This document shows, piece by piece, positions 1 to 8,819 of a DNA stretch of 64,000 bases. The first letter of the stretch is position 1; every line of letters starts with the position of its first letter. Where the stretch lies: assembly GCA_028284705.1 (NCBI GenBank), contig JANQRE010000048.1, forward strand, positions 41,109 through 105,108, given 5' to 3'. The DNA comes from Paracoccaceae bacterium. Its GTDB lineage: Bacteria; Pseudomonadota; Alphaproteobacteria; Rhodobacterales; Rhodobacteraceae. The notes below the pieces were generated by a model. That model was not told the origin of the DNA. It did not search any database and worked only from the letters and a program-made list of their open reading frames with translations. Position numbers and translations under genes: made by a program.

Positions 1-807
1 ATCAGGGACGAGTTCCGCGAACCGCGTCGAGACGATCCGGTGCGGGCGATCCCAGAGGTAGCGCATTTCCAGCAGGTGACGGCCCATCTTCCAGAAGGGG
101 CTCGCGATCTGGATCGGAAGCCAGCTCATGCGGGTCAGGCGCAGCTTGTCGCCCACGGCTTCCCCAAGCGCTTCTGTGAGGTCTCGCCCGCTGAGCGTGT
201 AACCGGGGAAGGCGACGTCGGTGAAGGTCTCCAATGTGTCGGCCTGCTCGGCCAAGGCGACTGCAGCTTGCGCGAGGTCCGGCAGATAGGCCCAGGCATG
301 TGGGATATCGGGATTGCCGGGATAGACGATTTTTCCGCGCGCAAGTTTCGCCGTGATGACCTGATCGAACCAGTTGCCGCTGGCTTCGGTGTCGATGAAG
401 TCACCGGCACGCAGGATGATCGTTTTCACACCGGCATCGCGATAGGCCGCTTCCATCTCCTTGCGGATCAGAGGCAGGCCAGTTGTGGCGGCATGGGGCG
501 TATCTTCGGACAGAACCTCCGGCAGCTCCGGCCCGTAAGGGTAGATATTGCCGGGAATGATCACGGTCGCGCCGGTCTCTTTCGCCGTCTCGATGACCCT
601 TGCAGTCAGCTTTGGTGTGAGTTCCGCCCAATCGGGATAGGCGGAGTTCCACGCATTGACGATCACGTCAGCACCCCAGGCTGCGTCAGGCAGTTTGTCG
701 GTCGCGCGGTCGAAACATGTGACGTCCCAATCGGCCCAGGAAAACGCGGTTTTTGCGTTGCGGCCGAACCGGCCATTCGCGCCGAGTATCAAAACGGTCT
801 TTTTCAT
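1..807 (-). CDS. NAD-dependent epimerase/dehydratase family protein (partial, C-terminus outside window)
   Basis: The reading frame opens at the ATG at 807 and is still open at base 1, so the first 269 residues are seen and the C-terminus is missing. The N-terminus begins with a Rossmann nucleotide-binding loop (VLILGANGRFGRN), and the rest reads like an atypical short-chain dehydrogenase/epimerase (PGNIYPYG and FPGYTLSGRDL are recognisable family stretches). The substrate cannot be told. The gene is divergent from a LysR regulator about 106 bp away, a common arrangement for a LysR target, so control by that regulator is an inference. Confidence 0.8.
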   Translation of the reverse strand, partial: MKKTVLILGANGRFGRNAKTAFSWADWDVTCFDRATDKLPDAAWGADVIVNAWNSAYPDWAELTPKLTARVIETAKETGATVIIPGNIYPYGPELPEVLSEDTPHAATTGLPLIRKEMEAAYRDAGVKTIILRAGDFIDTEASGNWFDQVITAKLARGKIVYPGNPDIPHAWAYLPDLAQAAVALAEQADTLETFTDVAFPGYTLSGRDLTEALGEAVGDKLRLTRMSWLPIQIASPFWKMGRHLLEMRYLWDRPHRIVSTRFAELVPD

Positions 808-913
808 TTTCCAATCCTCATAGATCAGCAATGTGCTGGTGCTCGAGGTGAATTTAGGCATTCGTTTTTGAAAAGAAATTGCGTATTTTTATAGATTGGA
901 TATTCATAAATGA

Positions 914-1849
914 ATGAATAAGCCGCTCACAGCCTTTGATTGGTCCTTGATCCAAGCCTTCCTTGTGGTCGCTGAGGAAGGGTCGCTTTCGGGCGCCGCG
1001 CGGGTGTCAGGAAAGAGCCAGCCGACGCTGGGGCGTCAGATCAAAACGCTGGAAGAGGGGCTGGGCGTGTCGCTGTTCAACCGCCAAGCCCGCGGGTTTG
1101 AATTGACGGAAGCCGGGGCCGCCCTGCTACCGGCGGCGAAACAAATGGCGGAGGCTGCCGTTGCCTTGTCGACCATTGCCGCCGGGCGCGACAGTTCCGT
1201 CGCAGGCACGGTACGCATCACCGCCAGCGAGTTCGTCTCGCAATATATCCTGCCGCCGATCATCGCCGATATCCGCAATGATCATCCGGAGATTCAGATC
1301 GAACTGCATGCGACCGATCAAGTGGACAATCTGCTCTTCCGCGAAGCCGATATCGCTGTGCGCATGTACCGCCCGACGCAGCTTGAAGTGGTGACGAAAT
1401 TTCTCGGCCTTTTGCAGCTCGGTTTTTACGCGAGCAGTTCCTATCTCCAGACCCACGGTCGGCCCAACACGCTGGACGAGATGATGGAGCTTGACATGAT
1501 CGGCTATGACGCGTCCGAGCGTCTGATCCGAGGGGCCGCCGAATTCGGCTGGGAGCTGAAGCGCAGCGATTTCGGTGTGCGCTGCGATCAGCAGGCGGTG
1601 CATGGTGAATTGATCCGGGCCGGATGTGGCATCGGGATATTGCAAACCGGTGTGGCGTCGAAGACGGATGGGATCGAACCGGTCTTTCCGGACTTCCCGA
1701 TGCCTGCGCTTGAGGTGTGGTTGACCACCCACGAAGCGCTCCGAAATGTGCCGCGCATTCGGGCTGTGTGGTCCAAGCTTGAGGTGGGGCTGAAACCCTG
1801 GCTGAGCAATGATCCCGACCTTCCGAGGATGAAACCGAAACGCGCCTAG
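914..1849 (+). CDS. LysR-family transcriptional regulator
   Basis: This 311-residue protein has standard LysR size. Residues 8-66 form the winged helix-turn-helix ([21 protein letters not shown] region) and the rest is the periplasmic-binding-like effector domain. The start at 914 is the only ATG that gives the full HTH; an ATG four bases upstream runs into a stop at once, and the ribosome site is weak. A 6-bp inverted repeat, ATTCAT-AA-ATGAAT (902-915), lies over the start codon and could be a site for autoregulation. The divergent epimerase-like gene is the most likely target. The effector is unknown. Confidence 0.88.
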   Translation: MNKPLTAFDWSLIQAFLVVAEEGSLSGAARVSGKSQPTLGRQIKTLEEGLGVSLFNRQARGFELTEAGAALLPAAKQMAEAAVALSTIAAGRDSSVAGTVRITASEFVSQYILPPIIADIRNDHPEIQIELHATDQVDNLLFREADIAVRMYRPTQLEVVTKFLGLLQLGFYASSSYLQTHGRPNTLDEMMELDMIGYDASERLIRGAAEFGWELKRSDFGVRCDQQAVHGELIRAGCGIGILQTGVASKTDGIEPVFPDFPMPALEVWLTTHEALRNVPRIRAVWSKLEVGLKPWLSNDPDLPRMKPKRA

Positions 1850-1910
1850 CTTGACCCCATTGGCCCTGCGCGCTAGGCCGCAGCGACCTTTGAAATTTGG
1901 AGCGCGACTC

Positions 1911-3020
1911 ATGGCCAACCCCACACTTTTGATCCTTCCCGGCGACGGCATTGGCCCCGAAGTGATGGAGCAGGTGGAGCGCATTATCGGCTGGTTCGGT
2001 GACAAGCGCGGCCATGCCTTTGACGTGACAACCGATCTCGTGGGCGGTGCCGCCTATGACGCCCATGGCACGCCCCTGACCGACGAGACCATGGCCAAGG
2101 CGCAAGAGGTAGACGCGGTTTTGTTGGGGGCCGTGGGCGGCCCGAAATATGACGATCTGGATTTCAGCGTGAAGCCGGAACGCGGGTTGCTGCGCCTGCG
2201 CAAGGAGATGGACCTCTATTCCAACCTGCGCCCCGCCCAATGCTTCGACGCACTCGCGGATTTTTCCTCGCTGAAGAAGGACGTGGTTGCCGGCCTCGAT
2301 ATCATGATCGTGCGCGAACTGACCTCCGGCGTCTATTTCGGTGAACCGCGCGGCATTCAGGATGACAATGAGGGTGGGCGGATTGGCGTTAACACGCAGC
2401 GTTACACCACCAGTGAAATCCGTCGGGTGGCACGGTCTGCTTTTGAACTGGCGAAGCGGCGCTCGAACAAGGTCTGTTCGATGGAGAAGGCCAATGTGAT
2501 GGAAAGCGGCATTCTTTGGCGCGAGGAAGTTAGTTGGGTTCACGAGAATGAGTACCCAGATGTCGAGCTTAGCCACATGTATGCCGACAATGGTGCGATG
2601 CAGTTGGTGCGCGCGCCGAAACAGTTTGATGTGATCGTCACGGACAACCTGTTCGGCGATATCCTGTCGGATTGCGCGGCGATGCTGACCGGATCGCTCG
2701 GCATGCTACCCTCCGCCTCCCTCGGCGCGCCGATGGAAAATGGTCGCCCGAAAGCGCTTTACGAGCCGGTGCATGGATCGGCGCCTGACATTGCCGGGCA
2801 AGGAAAAGCCAACCCGTGTGCCTGTGTGCTCAGTTTCGCAATGGCGCTGCGCTATTCCTTCGATCTGGGCGAGGAAGCCACCCGGTTGGAGAACGCCGTG
2901 CAATCCGTTCTTGCCGCGGGCACCCGCACCGCCGATCTGATGCAGGCAGGCGATGCAAAACCGGTCTCGACCAAGGAAATGGGCGACGCGATCCTGGCCG
3001 AACTCGACGCCAGTCTCTGA
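1911..3020 (+). CDS. leuB: 3-isopropylmalate dehydrogenase
   Basis: This 369-residue cytoplasmic enzyme oxidatively decarboxylates 3-isopropylmalate to 2-ketoisocaproate with NAD in leucine synthesis. Family landmarks are present: PGDGIGPEV at the N-terminus, the substrate-binding arginine segment [18 protein letters not shown] (91-108), Lys193 in MEKANVM, metal-binding Asp250 and Asp254 in [10 protein letters not shown], and the NAD loop [19 protein letters not shown] (284-302). The ATG at 1911 was chosen over the longer open frame from 1851 because it gives the canonical N-terminus and follows a GGAG. leuC and leuD are not in the window; they may lie upstream of base 1. Confidence 0.95.
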   Translation: MANPTLLILPGDGIGPEVMEQVERIIGWFGDKRGHAFDVTTDLVGGAAYDAHGTPLTDETMAKAQEVDAVLLGAVGGPKYDDLDFSVKPERGLLRLRKEMDLYSNLRPAQCFDALADFSSLKKDVVAGLDIMIVRELTSGVYFGEPRGIQDDNEGGRIGVNTQRYTTSEIRRVARSAFELAKRRSNKVCSMEKANVMESGILWREEVSWVHENEYPDVELSHMYADNGAMQLVRAPKQFDVIVTDNLFGDILSDCAAMLTGSLGMLPSASLGAPMENGRPKALYEPVHGSAPDIAGQGKANPCACVLSFAMALRYSFDLGEEATRLENAVQSVLAAGTRTADLMQAGDAKPVSTKEMGDAILAELDASL

Positions 3021-3074
3021 TTTGCGAGAGCGTGTAAGGGCGGTTACCGTGGCTGAAATGGCAAAGGCATTATC

Positions 3075-4046
3075 GTGACCAAACCGCCCGCATCTTCCGG
3101 CTTCAAGGGCCCGCTGTTCGCCCTGGTGGCGTTCGGGATTTTTGCGACCCATGACGTGTTTATCAAGATGCTGGGCGGGATCTATTCGCCGATCCAGATC
3201 GTGTTCTTCTCGGTCCTGTTCAGTTTCCCGCTGGCGACAGTGTTTTTGCTGCGCGACACGACGTCTGACACATTGCTGCCCAAACATCCTTATTGGATGG
3301 CGGCACGGACCGTCGCGGCGGTCATTACGGGGTTCAGCGCGTTTTATGCGTTTTCGGTTCTGCCGTTGGCGCAGACCTATGCGATCATTTTTGCCTCGCC
3401 CCTTCTGATCACGATTCTCGCCATCCCGATCCTGGGCGAGCGCGTCCGGCTGCGACGCTGGCTTGCAGTGATCGTCGGTCTGATCGGCGTGCTTGTGGTT
3501 CTGAGGCCCGGTCAGGTCCCGCTCGAACTCGGGCACCTTGCAGCGCTGGCTGCGGCGTTCTTTGGTGCGTTCGCCTCGATCATCGTGCGCAAGATCGGTC
3601 GTGAAGAGCGCACCGTGGTCATCCTGCTCTACCCCATGGTGGCGAACTTCCTTGTCATGGGCGCGCTCTTGCCGCTGGTATATGTCCCGATGCCGATCAA
3701 TCACCTCGGCATGATCGTTATCGTTGCGACATTCGCCTGGATCGCCGGTCGTTTTTTGATTGCCGCCTACACAGCGGGAGAGGCCGCCACGGTCGCGCCA
3801 ATGCAGTATTCACAAATTCTCTGGGCCGCGTTCTACGGAACCCTGTTCTTCGGGGAGACGCCGACGACCAATACGCTGATCGGGGCCGGGATTATCATTG
3901 CAAGCGGTCTCTACATCGTCCTGCGCGAAGCCCGTGCCGAAGTATCGGATACAACGCCGGTTCTGCGCACCCGATCCCGCCCGGAAACCGGCACAACGCC
4001 CCGTATCTCCCCCTCGCTGTGGAAGAAGGAACAGGACGAGACGTGA
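3075..4046 (+). CDS. EamA/DMT-superfamily transporter
   Basis: This 323-residue inner-membrane protein has about ten hydrophobic segments arranged as two EamA repeats, typical of drug/metabolite transporters. The first repeat starts near ALVAFGIFATHDVFIKML and the second near LAALAAAFFGAFASIIVRK. Translation starts at a GTG: an ATG 17 bases upstream reaches a stop after six codons. The C-terminal 35 residues are hydrophilic and cytosolic. The substrate is unknown; paralogues export amino acids, S-adenosylmethionine or other metabolites. It follows leuB by 54 bp and may be co-transcribed with it. Confidence 0.88.
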   Translation: MTKPPASSGFKGPLFALVAFGIFATHDVFIKMLGGIYSPIQIVFFSVLFSFPLATVFLLRDTTSDTLLPKHPYWMAARTVAAVITGFSAFYAFSVLPLAQTYAIIFASPLLITILAIPILGERVRLRRWLAVIVGLIGVLVVLRPGQVPLELGHLAALAAAFFGAFASIIVRKIGREERTVVILLYPMVANFLVMGALLPLVYVPMPINHLGMIVIVATFAWIAGRFLIAAYTAGEAATVAPMQYSQILWAAFYGTLFFGETPTTNTLIGAGIIIASGLYIVLREARAEVSDTTPVLRTRSRPETGTTPRISPSLWKKEQDET

Positions 4047-4090
4047 CGCTTGCCAAACAGATTTGGGAGGAGTATCTCGCTCGTCACGGT

Positions 4091-4167
4091 CGGAGTGTAG
4101 CTCAGCCTGGTAGAGCACTGTCTTCGGGAGGCAGGGGTCGTGAGTTCGAATCTCGCCACTCCGACCA
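4091..4167 (+). tRNA. tRNA-Pro (anticodon CGG)
   Basis: The full cloverleaf can be drawn. The acceptor stem is CGGAGTG/CACTCCG, the D-arm GCTC...GAGC, and the anticodon stem CTGTC/GGCAG with loop TTCGGGA (anticodon CGG, reads CCG). The T-arm is GTGAG-TTCGAAT-CTCGC, followed by a genome-encoded ACCA end. The length is 77 nt. A large catabolic gene block begins 176 bp downstream on the other strand. Confidence 0.97.
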
Positions 4168-4343
4168 ATAAAAACAAAAACTTAATTGATAACGCGGACC
4201 TTCTCGATCTCGCGCTTCAATGACCGCGGCCCGGACAATGCTGCCATTGACGTTATTGGGGCCAACGGCAGCTCTGTGCGATTTTGAGTTGGTAGTATCG
4301 AATTACCTTCTCGTAACTAACATCGCTGCTTACCGAAACCACG

Positions 4344-5780
4344 CTAAGCGGCCATATGCGTAACGAACTTGGTCGTGAGGTAGGCCTTGATCCCTTCAGT
4401 GCCGCCTTCTGAACCATATCCCGACTCCTTGATTCCGCCGAACGGGGCCTCAGCCATCGAGATTTGCAGGTGATTGATCCCGACCATTCCGGCTTCGAGA
4501 TCGCGGGTGAGCTTTTGTGCCGTGGCATCAGAGGACGTGAAAGCGTAGGCCCCCAGGCCGACGGGCAGGGAGTTCGCCCGGGTGATGACCTCATCATAGC
4601 TCTCGAAACGGGTGATCGGCGTTAGAGGACCGAAGGGCTCTTCCTGCATGACCGCTGCATGGTCCGGAACGTTGCCCAGAACTGTTGGCTCGAAAAAGAA
4701 ACCGCGATTTCCGATGCGTTTACCGCCGGACAGAATCTCGGCCCCAGCGTCGACGCTTTCGGCAACCAATCGCTCGATCGCATCGAGGCGTCGCTTGTTT
4801 GAAACAGGCCCCATCTGAGTTGTTGGATCGAGCGGGTCTCCGACTTTGGTGGATGAGGCGAATTGCGCCATCCGGTCGGCAAACTCGTCATAGATCGCAT
4901 CTTGGACATAGAACCGCGTGGGCGCGATGCAGACCTGTCCAGCGTTGTAGATTTTCCGCTCAGCAGACAGTTGGACCGCCCGTTCCACATCGGTATCGTC
5001 GAAGACCAGGACCGGAGCGTGACCGCCAAGCTCGAGCGTGGCCGGCATGATCCGATCTGCGGCCATTTTCGCCAGATGCTTGCCGACTGCGATTGATCCA
5101 GTCAGAGTCATTTTTCGGATAATCTCCGAGTTGAGCAGATGTTCGGAAATCATGGCGGGTTTGCCGAAGACGAGGTTCAGAACGCCAGCAGGCAATCCGG
5201 CCTCGTGCAAACATTCGACGATTGCCTGCAGCGTGCCGGGGGCTTCTTCCGCCCCCTTGATTACAAGCGAGCAGCCTGCCGCCAATGCACCCCCGATTTT
5301 CCGGGCGGGCGTCAGCGCCGGGAAGTTCCAGGGTGTGAAGGCGGCGACGGGGCCGACGGGTTCTTGCAGAACCATCTGGTGAACACTGGCATCCCGGCTT
5401 GGAATGACGCGGCCATAGGTCCGTCGTCCTTCTTCCGCATACCATTTCAGGGAATCCGCGGCGATGGAGACCTCGTAGATGGCCTGACCGAGTGTCTTGC
5501 CCTGTTCGAGAGACATGATGCGCCCGATCCGCTCGGCGCGTTCGCACATGAGCACGACAGCGCGTTCCAGGATCGCCTCTCGCTCATAGGGAGACGTCCG
5601 GCGCCAGGTTTCAAAAGCGCGATCAGCCGCCTCCAAGGCTGCGTCAAGGTCGGCTTCAGTTGCGACCGGCACGTGACCGACCACTTCCTCTGATGCAGGA
5701 TTTATCACCGGTTGTGTTGCTGCGTCCGAGGCAGCGCGAAATTCGCCGTCGATATAAAGTTGCAGGTCGATATAGTCCAT
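4344..5780 (-). CDS. NAD(P)-dependent aldehyde dehydrogenase, succinate-semialdehyde-dehydrogenase-like
   Basis: This 478-residue protein has the ALDH fold: the PWNFP loop at 150-154, catalytic Glu250 in LELGGHAP and nucleophile Cys284 in GQVCIAPTR. Overall it resembles the GabD/succinate-semialdehyde dehydrogenase group. The start at 5780 (MDYIDLQLYIDGEF) gives the usual ALDH N-terminus; a longer open frame reaching 6008 runs into the neighbouring gene and is not used. It is the last gene of a minus-strand operon with a beta-keto-acid cleavage enzyme, a hydrolase and an IclR regulator. It probably oxidises an aldehyde intermediate of that pathway; which one is unknown. Confidence 0.9.
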   Translation of the reverse strand: MDYIDLQLYIDGEFRAASDAATQPVINPASEEVVGHVPVATEADLDAALEAADRAFETWRRTSPYEREAILERAVVLMCERAERIGRIMSLEQGKTLGQAIYEVSIAADSLKWYAEEGRRTYGRVIPSRDASVHQMVLQEPVGPVAAFTPWNFPALTPARKIGGALAAGCSLVIKGAEEAPGTLQAIVECLHEAGLPAGVLNLVFGKPAMISEHLLNSEIIRKMTLTGSIAVGKHLAKMAADRIMPATLELGGHAPVLVFDDTDVERAVQLSAERKIYNAGQVCIAPTRFYVQDAIYDEFADRMAQFASSTKVGDPLDPTTQMGPVSNKRRLDAIERLVAESVDAGAEILSGGKRIGNRGFFFEPTVLGNVPDHAAVMQEEPFGPLTPITRFESYDEVITRANSLPVGLGAYAFTSSDATAQKLTRDLEAGMVGINHLQISMAEAPFGGIKESGYGSEGGTEGIKAYLTTKFVTHMAA

Positions 5781-5796
5781 TTTGGAGCCTCGCTGC

Positions 5797-6669
5797 CTAA
5801 AGTTGGAGTGTCTGGCGCGCCTGATCTGGCGCGGCGGGTTCAAATCCCAAATCCTCAACGATGCGCGCCGCCCGACGCACAAGATCGGCATTGGAGCGGG
5901 CCAGTTCCCCCGGACCGAGATAGATATTGTCTTCGAGACCGACGCGCACATGGCCGCCAAGGACGGCGGCCGTTGCCACCATCGGGAATTCCGTTCGGCC
6001 GATCCCAAACCCGGCCCAAATGGCGTCAGGTGGCAACAGCGCCTTCATCGCGATCATTGCTTCGGGCGTGGCGGGAGCAGCCCATGGGATGCCGAGGCAG
6101 AGCTGGAACATCGGCGGCGACGAAAGCGCGCCTTCTTCGATGAGTTGGCGTGCAAGGCGGATGTGGCCAAGCTCGAACACCTCAAGCTCGGGCTTGATGC
6201 CGACCTCTTCGACGGCCCGCGCCATGATCCTCAAATCGCGCGGGATGTTCACAAAGGCATGTTCGTCGAAGTTGAACGTCGCCACGTCGAGCGTGCAAAT
6301 TTCCGGTTTCAGGTCGAGGACGTGTTGAACACGATCAAGAGGCATGGAAAGCGTAGTTCCCGAACCACCTCGTGCGGGGTCCGCCTCATCAGGAATGAAA
6401 CGTGCGCCGGGTCCCATGGTCAGGTTGATCAGGACATCTGATTTGGCGGATCGTATTTGTTCAACAACCTGCGCGTAGAGATCGGGGTCCCGGCTGGGTC
6501 CCTTCGTCTCAGGGTCCCGTACGTGGATGTGCACGATGGCGGCACCCGCCTCGGCTGCGGCCAAAGCCTCATCGGCGATTTGAGCCGGGGAGATCGGCAC
6601 GTAGGGCGACTTCGCCGGCGTGTTGTCGGCACCGGTCAGGGCGGCGGTAATAATGATCGGGCGGCTCAT
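5797..6669 (-). CDS. Beta-keto acid cleavage enzyme (BKACE/Kce family, formerly DUF849)
   Basis: This 290-residue protein belongs to the BKACE family, which condenses a beta-keto acid with acetyl-CoA to give acetoacetate and a new acyl-CoA. The zinc/substrate motif HIHVRD is at residues 47-52 (His47, His49, Asp52), preceded by the typical N-terminus IIITAALTGADNTP. The C-terminal VGLEDNIYL segment is also characteristic. The best known member acts on 3-keto-5-aminohexanoate in lysine fermentation, but most members use other beta-keto acids, so the substrate is open here. The start overlaps the stop of the upstream hydrolase gene by four bases, indicating translational coupling. Confidence 0.9.
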   Translation of the reverse strand: MSRPIIITAALTGADNTPAKSPYVPISPAQIADEALAAAEAGAAIVHIHVRDPETKGPSRDPDLYAQVVEQIRSAKSDVLINLTMGPGARFIPDEADPARGGSGTTLSMPLDRVQHVLDLKPEICTLDVATFNFDEHAFVNIPRDLRIMARAVEEVGIKPELEVFELGHIRLARQLIEEGALSSPPMFQLCLGIPWAAPATPEAMIAMKALLPPDAIWAGFGIGRTEFPMVATAAVLGGHVRVGLEDNIYLGPGELARSNADLVRRAARIVEDLGFEPAAPDQARQTLQL

Positions 6670-7907
6670 GTTGTGAACTCCCGCTCAGTCGTGGCACCGG
6701 TGGCAGCGATTGTGACGATCCGGGAGTCCATCGGCTTGCCGTCGAAGCGATCCACGATCCAGTCGGCAAACATCGCGTTCGGGTTTTCACCGAAAAGCGT
6801 GGCCGAGCCGCCGCGAAGAACATGTTTCGCGCCTTCGTAGATGACCAGCCGTTTTGGGGATTTGATGTGGTCGGACAGCGCGACGGTGTGGGCGACCGGG
6901 CTTAACTCGTCATGCTCGCCTGCCTGAAACAGAACCGGGGTTTTGAGCTTCTCAGCCCAGGGCCGAAGATCGTAACCTTTGATGAAGGCGTCGAAAGCGT
7001 CCTCATCCTCGTGGCCTGACATCATCATGAAACGGACCTTGAATGTGGGAGATGCCGCTTCGAACAAGGTCGACAGACCCGGCTCATGCGCGACAAAAGC
7101 CGAGACACATCCTTTGAACGTGCCGCCTGCGGCAGCCGCCGCCTGAACTGCAAAATAGGAGCCAAAGCTCAGACCACGAATAGCAAGGCGATCCTTGTCG
7201 ATTTCGGGGCGGCTCTTGAGCCACACGGCAATCGCTTGCCCGGCCTCAGCATGGCCATCAGGGGTCGAATAGACGCCTTGGGTCAGTGCCTCGGCCTGTC
7301 CCGGGCCATCAACGGCCAGAACCGCGATTCCGCGCATCAGCAGGGGATCGCCATACATCGCGACCATTTGTTCCTTGTTGTTGTCCATTCCCGGGAAATA
7401 GACAGCGCAGGCGACTGGCCCGTCGTTATCTGCGCCCTCTGGAAGATGCAGATAGGCGGGAAGCGTTTTGTCACCAAAGGGGATGTCGACCCGCTCGACG
7501 CGGCGGTGGGCGTGATCGATAAAGCCGGAAAACGCACGGTTTAACCTGTCCGTGAGCGCGTGATAACGCGCGTTGACATCCAGGACCGGCCAACGCGCAC
7601 AGGCAAAAAGCTGCGCTGCGATGAAGTAACTTTCGCGAGCGGCTACCGAGCGGCCACTGGTCTCGAACGCCTTGGCCTTCGCCATGCGCCGTTGAGCCTG
7701 TTTTTCATAGGCCGGGCTCATATCTGCGAATTTGCGGACCTGTGAAGCGGCAAACTGGAAGTCGCCCATGGCCTCTGGCCCACAGGGGCTGGAGTAGATT
7801 GCAGTTCTTGGCTGATCCCAATCGACGCCTTCGCGGGCGATGACAGAATCCAGAAGCCAGCGCTGTTCGCGCCAGCGTCGGGTTCTGGTTTCAAACTTAT
7901 CGATCAT
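6666..7907 (-). CDS. Alpha/beta hydrolase, FrsA/dihydroxypseudooxynicotine-hydrolase-like
   Basis: This 413-residue serine hydrolase has an N-terminal helical cap of about 145 residues and a C-terminal alpha/beta domain. The nucleophile is Ser247 in GLSFGS; Asp333 in AGEHDELSP and His362 in GAKHVL complete a likely triad. The long N-terminal cap recalls the FrsA-like group and the C-C hydrolase acting on 2,6-dihydroxypseudooxynicotine; this is family-level similarity only. It lies between the IclR regulator (four-base overlap) and the BKACE gene (four-base overlap), so it should act on the same compound, for example by cleaving a C-C or ester bond. Confidence 0.8.
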   Translation of the reverse strand: MIDKFETRTRRWREQRWLLDSVIAREGVDWDQPRTAIYSSPCGPEAMGDFQFAASQVRKFADMSPAYEKQAQRRMAKAKAFETSGRSVAARESYFIAAQLFACARWPVLDVNARYHALTDRLNRAFSGFIDHAHRRVERVDIPFGDKTLPAYLHLPEGADNDGPVACAVYFPGMDNNKEQMVAMYGDPLLMRGIAVLAVDGPGQAEALTQGVYSTPDGHAEAGQAIAVWLKSRPEIDKDRLAIRGLSFGSYFAVQAAAAAGGTFKGCVSAFVAHEPGLSTLFEAASPTFKVRFMMMSGHEDEDAFDAFIKGYDLRPWAEKLKTPVLFQAGEHDELSPVAHTVALSDHIKSPKRLVIYEGAKHVLRGGSATLFGENPNAMFADWIVDRFDGKPMDSRIVTIAATGATTEREFTT

Positions 7908-8698
7908 CCTGCAGCCTCGTCGCTTTCATCGCTGGTGGCTCCGCCGAGGATCGTAGTGACGGTTTGACGAAGGGCAGGAAGAACCTCCTGCTCCATCCGA
8001 GAAGGCGAGATGTGGAAGGACGGCCCACCAGCGTTGATCACGTAAACGCGCCCGTCGAAGGGCCAGCGAAACGGCACGGCAATCGCGTTTACGTCGCGGT
8101 TCCAGTCGCCATAGGAGCGGCAGAAGCCGGTTTCGGAGAAGTCACGAACGGCAGCGTCGATGCCCTGGCTGATGGCCTGCCAGGTCCCAGCGTTTTGCCG
8201 ATGGTCGAGTTCCCCCGCAGCAAGCATTGCGGTGCGTTCATCTGCGCTGGCGGCGGCCATCCAGGCGCGACCGGCGGCGGTTGTTAGCAAGGGGATACGC
8301 GTGCCGCGCTCCAGCGTCAGAGCAAGGGCCGCGTCGGGTCGGGCATAACAGAGATAGAGCATGTTCATGCGGTCGCGCTCGGCGATGGCAATCGCACAGC
8401 CTGTCTCGCGCGCAAGAATGTCGATATGCGTCTGGGCCTCCGCAAGAAACGGACGGCTTTGCAGGAAGCAGCCCGCCACATCCATGGCTGCGGCACCCAG
8501 GCGATATTGCTGACGACCAGTCAGGGATGGTTCCAGAAAGCCTGTCTCCGCAAGCGTTGCGGTGAGGCGCGACACGGTCGATTTGGCAAGGCCTGTCCGC
8601 TCCGCAAGTTCAGCATTTCCAAGTGTCGCGTCGTCTGGGCGAAACGCCTGCAGGAGGCGGAGGCCGCGCTCCAACGATGTGATCGTGCTTTCTGCCAT
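7904..8698 (-). CDS. IclR-family transcriptional regulator
   Basis: This 264-residue regulator has an N-terminal winged HTH (NAELAERTGLAKSTVSRLTATLAETGF) and a C-terminal IclR effector domain. The ATG at 8698 follows a clear AAGGAG seven bases upstream, so a longer open frame to 8773 is not needed. The gene heads the minus-strand operon and is divergent from the MDR/TRAP operon. The 121-bp gap between them holds several TTCC...GGAA inverted repeats typical of IclR sites, so it probably controls both directions. Confidence 0.9.
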   Translation of the reverse strand: MAESTITSLERGLRLLQAFRPDDATLGNAELAERTGLAKSTVSRLTATLAETGFLEPSLTGRQQYRLGAAAMDVAGCFLQSRPFLAEAQTHIDILARETGCAIAIAERDRMNMLYLCYARPDAALALTLERGTRIPLLTTAAGRAWMAAASADERTAMLAAGELDHRQNAGTWQAISQGIDAAVRDFSETGFCRSYGDWNRDVNAIAVPFRWPFDGRVYVINAGGPSFHISPSRMEQEVLPALRQTVTTILGGATSDESDEAAG

Positions 8699-8728
8699 TT
8701 TGGTCTCCTTTGCACACTTCATAAAATG

Positions 8729-8754
8729 GAAATATAATTCCGTCAAGTGGAATT
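8729..8754. promoter_or_regulatory. Candidate IclR operator, overlapping inverted repeats
   Basis: Two overlapping dyads are seen: GGAA-ATATAA-TTCC at 8729-8741 and AATTCC-GTCAAGT-GGAATT at 8736-8754. They lie just upstream of the IclR start codon and facing the divergent MDR gene. IclR-family proteins commonly bind such TGGAA/TTCCA-type palindromes. Assignment to this regulator is inferred from position. Confidence 0.55.
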
Positions 8755-8785
8755 TATTGTTGACAGATTGCAAAAGACTAGATTA

Positions 8786-8800
8786 TTCCGAAATACGGAA
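8786..8800. promoter_or_regulatory. Candidate IclR operator, perfect 5-bp dyad
   Basis: TTCCG-AAATA-CGGAA is a perfect inverted repeat 20 bp upstream of the MDR start codon. It shares the TTCC/GGAA half-site with the pair at 8729-8754. The spacing suggests several regulator dimers bind across this divergent promoter region. Confidence 0.55.
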
Positions 8801-8819
8801 ATTAAATTCTGGAAATGAA

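Noticed and set aside
1260..2576. Long 438-codon open frame on the minus strand over the LysR/leuB region
   Set aside because: It runs antisense to two clearly recognisable genes, and its product is rich in His/Arg/Pro with no family features. It is a GC-rich shadow.
2706..3704. 332-codon minus-strand frame over leuB and the DMT transporter
   Set aside because: The product is highly charged and low in complexity, antisense to real genes. It is a shadow.
4091..4167. tRNA-Pro as attachment site of a genomic island covering 4.3-16.7 kb
   Set aside because: No repeat of the tRNA 3' end (TTCGAATCTCGCCACTCCGA) was seen near 16.7-17 kb and no integrase is present, so only the adjacency is reported.
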